Source of the DNA: Lachnospiraceae bacterium
GTDB lineage: Bacteria > Bacillota > Clostridia > Lachnospirales > Lachnospiraceae
Assembly (NCBI GenBank): GCA_017509985.1
Contig: JAFWOE010000037.1
Coordinates: forward strand, 1-64,000
Direction: 5' to 3'
Length of the DNA: 64,000 nucleotides
In this document: piece after piece, positions 1 through 7,909 of the stretch
Numbering within the stretch: position 1 is the stretch's first letter
How the letters are laid out: each line of letters begins with the position of its first letter
Translations under genes and position numbers: made by a program
Notes under the pieces: model-generated
Told to the model about the DNA's origin: nothing
The model's input: the letters and a program-made list of their open reading frames with translations, nothing else
The model's database searches: none

Positions 1-96
1 ATCGGACACCTCCTTGGTTTTTTCAGTGCGGTTGGCGAACCTGCACTTATTATAACCTTGGAGGTTTTTACTTAAAGCTAAAGCTTATTGGAGACA

Positions 97-170
97 CACC
101 TGCATAGCAGGTGGTTTATTGTGATGGCTGCGCCATACAATGAAAGTCCCGGCTGACGCCGGGACTTTTT
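97..170. terminator. Intergenic hairpins including a bidirectional terminator
   Basis: The first 171 bases hold no complete gene. A hairpin at 97-113 (CACCTGC, ATA loop, GCAGGTG) is followed at 143-170 by a stronger one (arms AAAGTCCCGGC and GCCGGGACTTT) with T5 on the plus side. The second lies directly after the stop of the minus-strand gene at 172 and is its likely terminator, working in both directions. At 5-15 there is an AGGAGG-like site on the minus strand, so a minus-strand gene probably begins just outside the window. Confidence 0.7.
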
Positions 171-171
171 A

Positions 172-645
172 TCAAATCCATTCTGCCGAGGAAAGGATCT
201 CATTCCATAGGATCTGGTTTTCTTCTTTCAGGGACTCCCTTGTATAGAGATGGAAGTAATAGACCGTGCTTTCAAATTTAACGACATCCGTTTCACCGGC
301 CATCTTAATGTTCTGTGCCGTATACGTATATCGGAAACCGTCTGCTTTCCGGCCCCCGATCAGTGGTTCCGCTGCCCCTGCAAAAGAATAATCAAACCTT
401 TTCATCGCTTTCCGGATCGATCTTTCCGCCCTGTCCGCTATGTTTTGTGTGGAAGAAAGCTTAAGCGCCAGTCTTCCGACAGCCTTCCATCCGATGGAAA
501 CTACAGCGTGCTTTTCCGGATTCTCCAGTACCACGCCCTCGCCGTCGACAAGGATCGTTAATCTCCTTTTGTCATTTTCATCCATCAGGCGAAAGCCTTC
601 CGGAACTCCGATCTCAAGATTGATATTCAGCTTTATTCTGTTCAT
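172..645 (-). CDS. Hypothetical protein (157 aa)
   Basis: I do not recognise this protein. It starts ATG with GAGGACGG just upstream and ends two bases from a terminator. It has no signal peptide or membrane segment, so it is probably cytosolic. The central part (AVVSIGWKAVGRL, then a long stretch of beta-prone residues with YTYTAQNIKM and STVYYFHLYT) suggests an alpha/beta fold of the sort seen in small Firmicute proteins that score stress or secretion, but no catalytic motif is visible. The gene stands alone, 116 bases after the neighbouring UBA/DUF4342-type gene on the same strand, and could be cotranscribed with it. Confidence 0.7.
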   Translation of the reverse strand: MNRIKLNINLEIGVPEGFRLMDENDKRRLTILVDGEGVVLENPEKHAVVSIGWKAVGRLALKLSSTQNIADRAERSIRKAMKRFDYSFAGAAEPLIGGRKADGFRYTYTAQNIKMAGETDVVKFESTVYYFHLYTRESLKEENQILWNEILSSAEWI

Positions 646-761
646 TTTCCGTCCTCTGTTTTTCTTTGTTTCCGGTCAGGTCATCTATCTCTCCGGTGAT
701 CTAAGCAGGGTATCGCATAAATCAGTATCATTCCGGGGATCACGGCAAAGAGAACCTTTGC

Positions 762-1148
762 TCACACCTCGTCGGTCGTACCGTCCTTGTGAACTACTTC
801 AATCCTGCATCCGAGTCCGAACGCGGCGATCGTTCCGGCGATCAGTGCCCATGGAGCAGCGGCAAGCCCGAGAACCCCGCCGAGGATCCCGACGTTCACC
901 GGGATATTCAGCACGACTTCTTCTCCCTTTCGGATCAGGATACGGTCCACATTGCCTTTCTCGACCATTTTTTTAAGTTTTGCCATGATCGACTTGATGT
1001 CTTCCCTGCTTTCCCCGGTCTCCTGACGGATCAGACGGATCGCCTCTTCCACATCTCCTTCTGCTTTTTGAAGAGCCTCCTTCGCGGCTGCGTACTCTAC
1101 TCCGGCTTGTTCCATTACTTTTTCAACTGCTTCTAATGTGATTTCCAT
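762..1148 (-). CDS. DUF4342-type protein with UBA-like N-terminus
   Basis: 128 aa. Residues 1-45 form a UBA/TS-N-like helical bundle (TLEAVEKVMEQAGVEYAAAKEAL, then GDVEEAIRLI), the arrangement seen in EF-Ts and in DUF4342 proteins. Residues 60-128 hold a basic linker and a glycine/alanine-rich hydrophobic segment (VGILGGVLGLAAAPWALIAGTIAAFGLG) that looks like one or two short membrane passes, ending in a charged tail. DUF4342 proteins have no assigned function. A strong AAAGGAGAG site precedes the ATG. The start is preceded by a palindromic site at 1208-1226 that may control it. Family call is from pattern memory and moderately sure. Confidence 0.75.
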   Translation of the reverse strand: MEITLEAVEKVMEQAGVEYAAAKEALQKAEGDVEEAIRLIRQETGESREDIKSIMAKLKKMVEKGNVDRILIRKGEEVVLNIPVNVGILGGVLGLAAAPWALIAGTIAAFGLGCRIEVVHKDGTTDEV

Positions 1149-1207
1149 TGAAATTCTCTCCTTTCGTTCTATGATACGGGACGATTTCCCAGGATATTCA
1201 GATAAAG

Positions 1208-1226
1208 TAATACGCAGTGCGTATTA
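1208..1226. promoter_or_regulatory. Perfect 9+1+9 palindrome, TetR-type operator candidate
   Basis: The site reads TAATACGCA, one centre base, TGCGTATTA. Such odd-centred palindromes are typical of dimeric TetR-family operators. It sits about 60 bases upstream of the start of the DUF4342-type gene, where a promoter would be expected. No TetR gene is in the window, so the regulator, if any, is elsewhere. Confidence 0.45.
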
Positions 1227-1270
1227 TAACATGGATTTGGCCTAAAGCGCTGAAAATGTTTTGATACGCC

Positions 1271-2068
1271 TCACAGCAGATAGTATTCAATAATCTTTTT
1301 TACTGCAGTCCTGTTCAGGGGCTGCTTTTGAGTTTCCGCGGTAATAATGAGTCTGCCGCCCTGGAAGATGTTTCCTTTTTCATATTGCCGAATCCGGTTT
1401 ATGGCATTATTCCTGTATTCGGAATCGTCGATCATTCCCAGATGTTCCCAGTAGATCTCCTTGCGGTCTGAAATCCGTAAGACTGTGAAATCCGGATGAA
1501 TCTGATGATTTCCAAGAATCAGCGGGCACTCATAGCGATAAGCCAGACCAGCCTCGGAAAGAGCATCTGCAATCAATACTTCCGATTTTGAGCGGACTCT
1601 TTCATTTCTGATTGTATAATGCTCCGGAGCTTCTTCAGCAAACCCCTTGTGCGGGTATTCGAATGCCTGCCAAAGCACCTTATAATCCTGGTCCGGCAAT
1701 TCAACAGGACACAGGAGTCTCTTTCTTGATTCATGGGCATTTTCATATATTTTCCGGAGGATTCCGGGATCATATTTCTCCAGAAAACCTGTAATGGCTC
1801 TGTATTGTCTCATTGCAGCATGGATTATATCCTGATCATACTTCTTTTGTGCCAGCGATCTTGCTTTATTCTGTTCCGAAGCAGGAATATAAACCCCATT
1901 GGGATCTTTCGGATCCTTTCTGTGATAGTACTGAAAGCAGTCCCCATGCCTTTTGCTCCGTAAACAGCCCTCCGGGGCTTCCTTCAATCGGTGCTGTGCA
2001 TTAAGAATAATCTTTTCCAGTTTTGACAGCTCTTCTCTTAAAGCAAACTCAACAGAATTCTGTTTCAT
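1271..2068 (-). CDS. PD-(D/E)XK-like nuclease-fold hypothetical protein
   Basis: 265 aa, cytosolic. The N-terminal 100 residues are charged and helical with a YHRKDPKDPNGVYIP segment. The C-terminal half looks like a restriction-endonuclease fold: RSKSEVLIADAL (candidate acidic helix), YECPL, then HPDFTVL followed by IYWEHLGM, matching an E...PDF...E-x-H variant of the PD-(D/E)XK core. Proteins of this layout are common and uncharacterised in Clostridia. No methyltransferase or partner lies beside it. The start ATG has AAAGGAG about 12 bases upstream, across an AT-rich leader. Downstream (5' side) lies the 64-bp hairpin array. Nuclease activity is inference from fold motifs only. Confidence 0.7.
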   Translation of the reverse strand: MKQNSVEFALREELSKLEKIILNAQHRLKEAPEGCLRSKRHGDCFQYYHRKDPKDPNGVYIPASEQNKARSLAQKKYDQDIIHAAMRQYRAITGFLEKYDPGILRKIYENAHESRKRLLCPVELPDQDYKVLWQAFEYPHKGFAEEAPEHYTIRNERVRSKSEVLIADALSEAGLAYRYECPLILGNHQIHPDFTVLRISDRKEIYWEHLGMIDDSEYRNNAINRIRQYEKGNIFQGGRLIITAETQKQPLNRTAVKKIIEYYLL

Positions 2069-2164
2069 CTTTATATACCACTCCTTTTAAGAACGCATGA
2101 TTTACCTGTAGAATAGCAGCTGCTCCTGATTCGGCAGCTTGAAATAAATACGCCGGAACTGTTT

Positions 2165-2523
2165 TGGCGGCTGTTTTTTTGATTTGGGATGATTACAGCC
2201 GCCGAATAAAGTTCGCCAAAGGCATTTATGGCGGCTGGATTCTTGATTTGGAGAGATTGCAGCCGTCGAATAAGGCTTGCCAAAGGCATTCCCGGCGGCT
2301 GGATTCTTGATTTGGAGAGATTACAGCCGCCGAATAAGGCTCGCCAAAGGCGTTCCTGGCGGCTGGATTCTTGATTTGGAGAGATTACAGCCGCCAAACA
2401 ATGCTCGCCATAGACATTCCTGGCGGCTGTTTTTTTGATTTGGGGTGATTGCAGCCGCCGAATAAGGCTCGCCAAAGGCATTTATGGCGGCTGGATTCTT
2501 GATTTGGAGAGATTACAGCCGCC
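2165..2523. repeat. 64-bp tandem hairpin array (five units plus a partial sixth)
   Basis: Units begin with TGGCGG (or CGGCGG) at 2165, 2229, 2293, 2357, 2421 and 2485, a constant 64-bp period; the sixth breaks off after its hairpin at 2523. Each unit carries the inverted arms GGCGGCTG and CAGCCGCC about 22 bases apart, followed by a conserved GCTCGCCAAAGGCATT-like spacer. Because 64 is not a multiple of three, the open frames through it rotate and are not a protein repeat. The array fills most of the 520-bp gap between the nuclease-like gene and the small membrane gene at 2590. Confidence 0.9.
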
Positions 2524-2589
2524 GGGCGGACATAGCCTGCAACCGGCGGCAGATGATTGTTTGTTTCCAGGTATGTGTCTGTCTTGCAG

Positions 2590-2760
2590 TTATTCCTTCT
2601 TATCCTGTTTACGGGATATTAAGGCTATCACAAGTATTACGACTGCGACAACAAGAGCACCGCCCCCGACAATCGCATTCCTCCTGATAAACCAGACGAC
2701 AGAGACAAGGAAGAAGATCACTGCCAGACAAAACAAAAGTTGTATCCTGTTCATAAGCAT
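2590..2760 (-). CDS. Small membrane protein (56 aa)
   Basis: A short gene read directly from the minus strand: ATG at 2758-2760 (a second ATG at 2752-2754), stop at 2590-2592. The product is 56 aa with two hydrophobic segments (residues 7-24 and 30-48) separated by a short RRN turn, and a lysine-rich C-terminus (RKQDKKE), so a two-pass inner-membrane hairpin with both ends inside is likely. GGGAG lies six to eight bases upstream of the starts. It lies 29 bases after the stop-side of the alcohol dehydrogenase-type gene on the same strand and could be its downstream partner. No family recognised. Confidence 0.65.
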   Translation of the reverse strand: MLMNRIQLLFCLAVIFFLVSVVWFIRRNAIVGGGALVVAVVILVIALISRKQDKKE

Positions 2761-2789
2761 CTCCCTTTTCTGATGTTACTCACAGTTCA

Positions 2790-3959
2790 TCAGTCTTTTA
2801 TACCTTCATAATTGTCATAGACCCGATAGCAGAACTCCTGGGCCATCTCTTTGGTCACAGGCTGCACGGGACAGAAACTGGACAGATGACTGGTCTCGGT
2901 CTCGGTTGCGACCTGCGGCATGCGGTCTCTGGAAAAGCCCATCTGTTTCAAGGAGGGGATCTTCATTTCGCTCATCATCGCACGGCATTTTGCGGCAACA
3001 ATCTTTCCGAGTTCCTCCCCGCTCATGCTCTTGTCATAATCCACTTCGAACGCTTCCGCGATCTCCAGCATGATATCCGGAACTGCGGGGCCGACAAGCT
3101 CGATTGTCTCGGGAGTGGCAAGCGCACAGCCTTCGCCATGCGTAGTATGCAGGTAAGTACACAGGCCGTCTGCAGTTGCATGCCCGATGTGAGTAAGCGG
3201 GGCATCGAACGCAACGCCGGCCAGATAGGCGGCCTTTGACATTCCGATGCGCGCCTCACTGTCGGTGCCGTCATGATATGCACGCAGCAGATAACGGCTG
3301 ATCAGGCGGATCGCATTCAGTCCGCAGGCATGTGCCAGCGGATTCGGGTTATTGCTGGTGATGCCTTCGACGGCATGTGCAAGTGCGTCCATACCGCAGT
3401 AGGCGGTCTCATAAGGAGGCAGCGTCATGGTCAGGTCCGGATCTATGATCGTCTGTGCCAGCTCGGTAAATACGCTCCATTTCATGGGATAGCCGTTATG
3501 CTCAACGGCAATGATCGCACATTTCGTACCCTCTGCCCCGGTACCGGACGTCGTCGGCATCAGGATGATCGGAACATTTACAGGCATCACGATCGGCTGC
3601 GGCAGGACAAAATTCTCCGCAGGCCCGGAATTGCATAAAAGAATCGCCGCGCCCTTCACCATATCCATAGTGCTGCCGCCGCCGACGCCGATCATGCAGT
3701 CCACGCCGGCTTCTTTCGCCATCGTGCCTACTTTGTTAACGAGTCCGATCGGCGCGTCACGTTCTGTTTCGTTAAAGAAGATGTAATCCACGCCGGCAGT
3801 TTCCAGACTGCCCTTTATTTTTGCATAAGCTTCTTCGCCCAGATTCCTGTCGCAGGCAAGAAGCGCTTTTGTCGCACCGAATTCCTTCGCCTTCGAGCCA
3901 AGCTGGGACACGGTTCCCGATCCGAACATGATTTCAGAATGCAGGCCAAATTCTGACAT
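2790..3959 (-). CDS. Iron-containing alcohol dehydrogenase
   Basis: 389 aa, full family length. Type III (iron-activated) NAD(P)-dependent alcohol dehydrogenase that interconverts alcohols with aldehydes or ketones in the cytosol. The N-terminal half holds the nucleotide-binding GGGSTMD motif (about residue 93) and TTSGTGAE; the C-terminal half has the metal ligands in GMDALAHAVEG, HIGHATADG and HTTHGEGCA, giving the usual Asp and His set. ATG is preceded by AAGGAGG. Substrate cannot be told from sequence; butanol, propanediol or lactaldehyde reductases all look like this. The only gene on the same strand downstream is the 56-aa membrane protein. Confidence 0.92.
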   Translation of the reverse strand: MSEFGLHSEIMFGSGTVSQLGSKAKEFGATKALLACDRNLGEEAYAKIKGSLETAGVDYIFFNETERDAPIGLVNKVGTMAKEAGVDCMIGVGGGSTMDMVKGAAILLCNSGPAENFVLPQPIVMPVNVPIILMPTTSGTGAEGTKCAIIAVEHNGYPMKWSVFTELAQTIIDPDLTMTLPPYETAYCGMDALAHAVEGITSNNPNPLAHACGLNAIRLISRYLLRAYHDGTDSEARIGMSKAAYLAGVAFDAPLTHIGHATADGLCTYLHTTHGEGCALATPETIELVGPAVPDIMLEIAEAFEVDYDKSMSGEELGKIVAAKCRAMMSEMKIPSLKQMGFSRDRMPQVATETETSHLSSFCPVQPVTKEMAQEFCYRVYDNYEGIKD

Positions 3960-4177
3960 AATGCAACCTCCTTTTCATAATACCCTATGAATATTTAACT
4001 GAATCATTTTTAATAATTCGTCGATTCTTTATTAAGATGTCACCCGGACAAATCCGTTATCGGTTCTTTTAAAGAATTCTTTTGTATTATTATACCAAGC
4101 AGCCGGTCAAAAGAAAACACCCTTGTCATCCTGAAAGCATAAACATCGGCAAAACAGCCCGCCGGCTTTCAGACAGC

Positions 4178-4226
4178 AAAAAGACCGGGCAGACTATCGT
4201 TCCGTACGACTGTCCGCCCGGTTTTC
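4178..4226. terminator. Bidirectional terminator after the metal/MATE operon
   Basis: Arms ACCGGGC (4184-4190) and GCCCGGT (4216-4222) with an additional inner GAC/GTC helix. Reading on the minus strand the hairpin is followed by TCTTTTT, fitting termination of the MATE gene ending at 4262. The rest of the 300-base gap from 3960 to 4261 is AT-rich leader and promoter DNA of the alcohol dehydrogenase gene with no gene that I can see. Confidence 0.75.
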
Positions 4227-4261
4227 TCTCTCAGGCTGTAATCTTTCTGCTGTTTTCTGCT

Positions 4262-5638
4262 CTACAGCTCTTTCAATGTCTGCGCAGTTGTTTCCGCTGC
4301 ACTCCTGTATCGTTTTATTAAAACAAAAAACGTCGACACAAAGCAAATGGCCGATGTCGCCCACGTGATCGGATAGGCCGCAGCCAGCATTCTTACCGAC
4401 TGGCCGGATGTTGAAAAGATAGTCAGCAGAATCAGTCTCAGAACACAGAAATTTGCAATGACTATGACCATCGAACGGAGCGAGTACCCCATGGCGCGGA
4501 TCGCACCGCCAAATACTTCGATGAGCGGATAGATCCAGTAAAAAGGAAATGAGACCATTGCCAGGCTGATCGCCGTCATCATAACTTCCCCGTCTTTAAT
4601 GAACCATCGGAATACGACTGTCGGGAAGGACAGGATCAGGATGACCGTAGCCGTTACGATCACCATGCCGATGCCGGCCGCAATGACCGTCCCCTTCTGC
4701 AGGCGTTTGTAATTGCCCGCGCCCATGTTCTGCCCCGCAAAAGTTACGGAAGCCTGTCCGAAAGCGAGAATGGTAAGGAAAATCAGATTCTCCACTTTGT
4801 AATATACGGCAAATGCCGCGACCGGCGTTTCTCCGTAACCATTGATGAAATACTGTACAAAGACGTTTGAAATGGTAATAACGATCGTCTGGATCCCTGT
4901 GGGCAGCCCGGTTTTCAGGATCTTGCGGAGAATGTTTGTATCGATTCGCAGCTCCTTAAACGAGAAACGGATCTCCCTATTCTTCCGCGATGTGAAAAAG
5001 CCGACAAATAAAGCCGACAGTGCCTGTGTAACAGTCGATGCGATGGCGACGCCGGCAACGCCTAAGGGAATCACCACGATAAAAAGAAAATCAAACAGGA
5101 CATTCAGCAGCCCGCAGATCACCAGTACTTTAAAAGGCGTGGACGAATCTCCCTCCGCCCGAAGGCTTCCGGAAAGCATATTGTAAAACACCAGCATCGG
5201 AAGGCTGATGAGATAGATCCGCATATACGTGATCGCCTGCGGCATGACCGTCGAAGGGGTATTCAGCGCCTGCAGGATAGCAGGTGCGAATACGATCCCG
5301 AGGGTCATCATAATCAGGCCTCCGATCAGTCCGAAAGTAACGGAAGTATGAAGTGTTTTCCGTGCTTCATCCGGCCGCTTCGCGCCGATCGCATTTGCGG
5401 CGACAACACTGGTCCCGACCGAAATACCGGTAAACAGCCCGATCGTGCAGTTGATCAGCGTAGAACTCGCGCCTACGGCCGCGGCCGCAGTACTGTTCAG
5501 ATAATTTCCGACAAAAATGAAATCGACGGTATTATAAAGCTGCTGAAAGACACTTCCGCCGATCAGCGGGAGAATAAAGAATATCAGGGGCCGGACGATC
5601 GGCCCCTTTGTCATATCAACCGGTTTTTTTGCTGCCAT
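4262..5638 (-). CDS. MATE-family multidrug/organic cation efflux protein
   Basis: 458 aa with about twelve membrane segments in two MatE halves. The opening MTKGPIVRPLIFFILPLIGGSVFQQLYNTVDFIFVG matches MATE transporters of the DinF/NorM-like branch, which extrude drugs or metabolites using a Na+ or H+ gradient. No clear Shine-Dalgarno precedes the ATG; the start lies six bases past the stop of the P-type ATPase, so translation is probably coupled to it. Placement last in a metal operon suggests it may export a chelator or metabolite, which is only inference. Confidence 0.92.
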   Translation of the reverse strand: MAAKKPVDMTKGPIVRPLIFFILPLIGGSVFQQLYNTVDFIFVGNYLNSTAAAAVGASSTLINCTIGLFTGISVGTSVVAANAIGAKRPDEARKTLHTSVTFGLIGGLIMMTLGIVFAPAILQALNTPSTVMPQAITYMRIYLISLPMLVFYNMLSGSLRAEGDSSTPFKVLVICGLLNVLFDFLFIVVIPLGVAGVAIASTVTQALSALFVGFFTSRKNREIRFSFKELRIDTNILRKILKTGLPTGIQTIVITISNVFVQYFINGYGETPVAAFAVYYKVENLIFLTILAFGQASVTFAGQNMGAGNYKRLQKGTVIAAGIGMVIVTATVILILSFPTVVFRWFIKDGEVMMTAISLAMVSFPFYWIYPLIEVFGGAIRAMGYSLRSMVIVIANFCVLRLILLTIFSTSGQSVRMLAAAYPITWATSAICFVSTFFVLIKRYRSAAETTAQTLKEL

Positions 5639-5643
5639 AATTA

Positions 5644-7554
5644 TTATAGATTTTTAGTATACAGACACCTGATTGCATTCAATACTGCGATGATCATAAC
5701 GCCGACGTCCGCAATGATGGCAAGCCACATATTTGCGATCCCCAGCGCAGCGAGTGCCAGGCACCCGAGCTTGATCACCAGCGCGATCGTGATATTCTGC
5801 TTTACGATCCTTAAACATTTTCTGGAGATCTTGATGGCTTTGGCGATCTTTAAGGGATCATCATCCATGAGGACGACGTCCGCCGCTTCGATCGCGGCGT
5901 CCGATCCCAGCGCGCCCATGGCAATGCCGATATCCGCCCGGGAAAGGACCGGGGCATCATTGATGCCGTCGCCTACGAATGCAAGACGTTTCTTTCCGCT
6001 GCATTCGGCAAGCAGTTCTTCCACGGCAGTGACCTTGTCCGCCGGAAGCAGTTCCGCCCTGAAATCGGTAAGTCCGACTTCGGCAGCGACCTTTTCCGCA
6101 ACCGCTCCGGCGTCGCCTGTAAGCATGACCGTTTTTTCCACACCCGCGTTTTTCAGCTGTGCGATCGCTTCCTTCGAAGTAGGTTTAAGCTCGTCGGAAA
6201 TAACGATATGTCCGGCATACTCTCCGTCCAGCGCCATATGGATAATGGTTCCGGTATGATGGCAGGGCAGGAATTTCACACCGACCTTCGTCATCATCTT
6301 TTCATTGCCGATGGCCACATCATGACCGTCGACCTTCGCCATAATACCGTGCCCGCTGATCTCCTGCACATCCGTGACCCGGGACGGATCGATCTTTTTC
6401 GCATATGCCTGCTGAAGGCTTAAACTGATGGGATGAGAAGAATGGCATTCCGCGAGAGCAGCATACTCCAGCATCATTTTTTCCTCCAGCGGACTGTGAT
6501 GGATTGCCGTTACTTCAAAATTTCCCTTCGTAATGGTCCCGGTTTTATCAAACGCTACAACACGTACTTCCGAAAGTGTTTCCAGATAGTTGGATCCCTT
6601 TACCAGGATACCCTCCTTGCTGGCTCCGCCGATGCCGGCAAAAAAGCTTAAAGGAACGCTGATGACGATCGCGCACGGGCAGCTGATGACCAGGAACGTG
6701 CACGCGCGGAGCACCCAGTCCATCCAAAGCTGGCCTGTCGTTGCGTAACCGCCCATGCCGATACCGGTAAGCATCATAAAGAGGGGCGGAATAATCGCCA
6801 GCGCCAGCGCGGCATACACAACGATCGGCGTATACACACGTGCAAATTTGGAAATAAAGTTCTCCGATTTGGATTTTCTCGAGGAAGCATTTTCCACGAG
6901 GTCCAGGATCTTGGACGCCGTCGATTCATCGAATTCACAGGTCGTTTCGATCTTCAGGACGCCGGTCATATTGATGGTGCCGCTTAAGACTTCATCACCT
7001 GCTTTCGCATCGATCGGTTTGCTTTCACCTGTCAGCGCACTGGTGTTGAGCGCAGAATTACCTTCGACGATCACGCCGTCAAGCGGGATCTTTTCGCCGG
7101 GCTGCACAATAATGATGCTTCCTATTTCGACCTCATCCGGATCCACCTGAGTCAGTTCCCCGTCGACTTCGATATTCGCGTAGTCGGGACGTATGTCCAT
7201 CAGGTCGGAAATATTCCTTCTGCTCTTTCCTACCGCATAGCTCTGGAAAAGTTCGCCCACCTGGTACAGGAGCATAACGGCTACGCCTTCCCCGTATTCA
7301 CCCAGAATGATCGCGCCGACTGTGGCAACGGTCATCAGAAAGTTCTCATCGAAAACCTGCCGGTTCTTGATGCCCAGGGCCGCTTTTCGTAAAATATCAA
7401 AACCGACCAGCAGATAAGGAACCAGGAACAGCACGATGATCAGCCACTGCGGAATATCCGCATGTACGATATCTTCCGAGATCAGATACAGCGGAACAAA
7501 GAATATGGCTGAAACAATGATACGGATCAGGAGGTTTTTCTGTTTTTTATTCAT
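5644..7554 (-). CDS. Heavy-metal P1B-type ATPase (Zn/Cd/Co type)
   Basis: 636 aa. Membrane pump exporting a soft divalent metal at the cost of ATP. Visible elements: TGES actuator motif, SCPCAIVIS metal-site CPC in membrane segment 6, DKTGT phosphorylation site, the SSHPIS loop, TGD and GDGINDAP hinge. The last helices (NITIALVIKLG and MWLAIIADVG) carry the Lys and Asp characteristic of the Zn2+/Cd2+/Pb2+ (ZntA/CadA) subgroup rather than copper pumps. It lacks the usual N-terminal HMA domain, which is encoded instead by the separate gene 40 bases upstream. Good RBS and a MATE gene directly downstream. Confidence 0.93.
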   Translation of the reverse strand: MNKKQKNLLIRIIVSAIFFVPLYLISEDIVHADIPQWLIIVLFLVPYLLVGFDILRKAALGIKNRQVFDENFLMTVATVGAIILGEYGEGVAVMLLYQVGELFQSYAVGKSRRNISDLMDIRPDYANIEVDGELTQVDPDEVEIGSIIIVQPGEKIPLDGVIVEGNSALNTSALTGESKPIDAKAGDEVLSGTINMTGVLKIETTCEFDESTASKILDLVENASSRKSKSENFISKFARVYTPIVVYAALALAIIPPLFMMLTGIGMGGYATTGQLWMDWVLRACTFLVISCPCAIVISVPLSFFAGIGGASKEGILVKGSNYLETLSEVRVVAFDKTGTITKGNFEVTAIHHSPLEEKMMLEYAALAECHSSHPISLSLQQAYAKKIDPSRVTDVQEISGHGIMAKVDGHDVAIGNEKMMTKVGVKFLPCHHTGTIIHMALDGEYAGHIVISDELKPTSKEAIAQLKNAGVEKTVMLTGDAGAVAEKVAAEVGLTDFRAELLPADKVTAVEELLAECSGKKRLAFVGDGINDAPVLSRADIGIAMGALGSDAAIEAADVVLMDDDPLKIAKAIKISRKCLRIVKQNITIALVIKLGCLALAALGIANMWLAIIADVGVMIIAVLNAIRCLYTKNL

Positions 7555-7594
7555 GCATTACTCCCTGTCTTGCATTTTCTTCTGCAGCTGTCTG

Positions 7595-7813
7595 TCAGAT
7601 GTATACTTCGCAGTCGTCTTCTACTTTTTTACAGTTGGCGCGGACGTTCTTCATGACCTCTGCCGCATCCGCTCCTTCTTCAAATTCGACTTTCATTTTA
7701 AGTGTCATAAAGCTCACGACCGCATCTTTGACACCTTCCGTTTTTTTGGCTGCCACTTCCATTTTGTCTGCACATGCCGCACAGTCAACATCGATTTTAT
7801 AAGATTTTTTCAT
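7595..7813 (-). CDS. Stand-alone HMA metal-binding protein
   Basis: 72 aa soluble heavy-metal-associated (ferredoxin-like) domain. The metal motif is DCAAC (Cys11 and Cys14) instead of the usual GMTCxxC of copper chaperones, and two extra cysteines (about residues 60 and 67) lie near the C-terminus next to acidic residues, which favours Zn/Cd-type chemistry. It is the first gene of an operon with the P-type ATPase that has lost its own HMA domain, so it probably delivers metal to, or senses metal for, that pump. A GGAAAGGAAAT site precedes ATG. Confidence 0.88.
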   Translation of the reverse strand: MKKSYKIDVDCAACADKMEVAAKKTEGVKDAVVSFMTLKMKVEFEEGADAAEVMKNVRANCKKVEDDCEVYI

Positions 7814-7847
7814 GGTATAATTTCCTTTCCATAATGATTAATGACTC

Positions 7848-7885
7848 CTGAAACGAAAAACGATCCTATCCTTATTTCGTTTCAG
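7848..7885. promoter_or_regulatory. 11-bp perfect inverted repeat between the two operons
   Basis: Arms CTGAAACGAAA (7848-7858) and TTTCGTTTCAG (7875-7885), 16 bases apart. It lies between the end of the ABC-importer operon and the start of the HMA/P-ATPase operon. No T-tract follows on either strand, so it is either a terminator of unusual form or an operator of the metal-efflux operon. Undecided from sequence. Confidence 0.5.
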
Positions 7886-7909
7886 CTGGTTTATATGATC
7901 CCTGAAAAC

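Noticed and set aside
2071..2481. 136-aa open frame on the minus strand with repeated peptide blocks
   Set aside because: It is the translation of the 64-bp hairpin array; frames rotate by one each unit and the repeats change reading frame.
2165..2523. Possible CRISPR array
   Set aside because: The whole 64-bp unit is repeated, with no unique spacers, and no cas gene is near.
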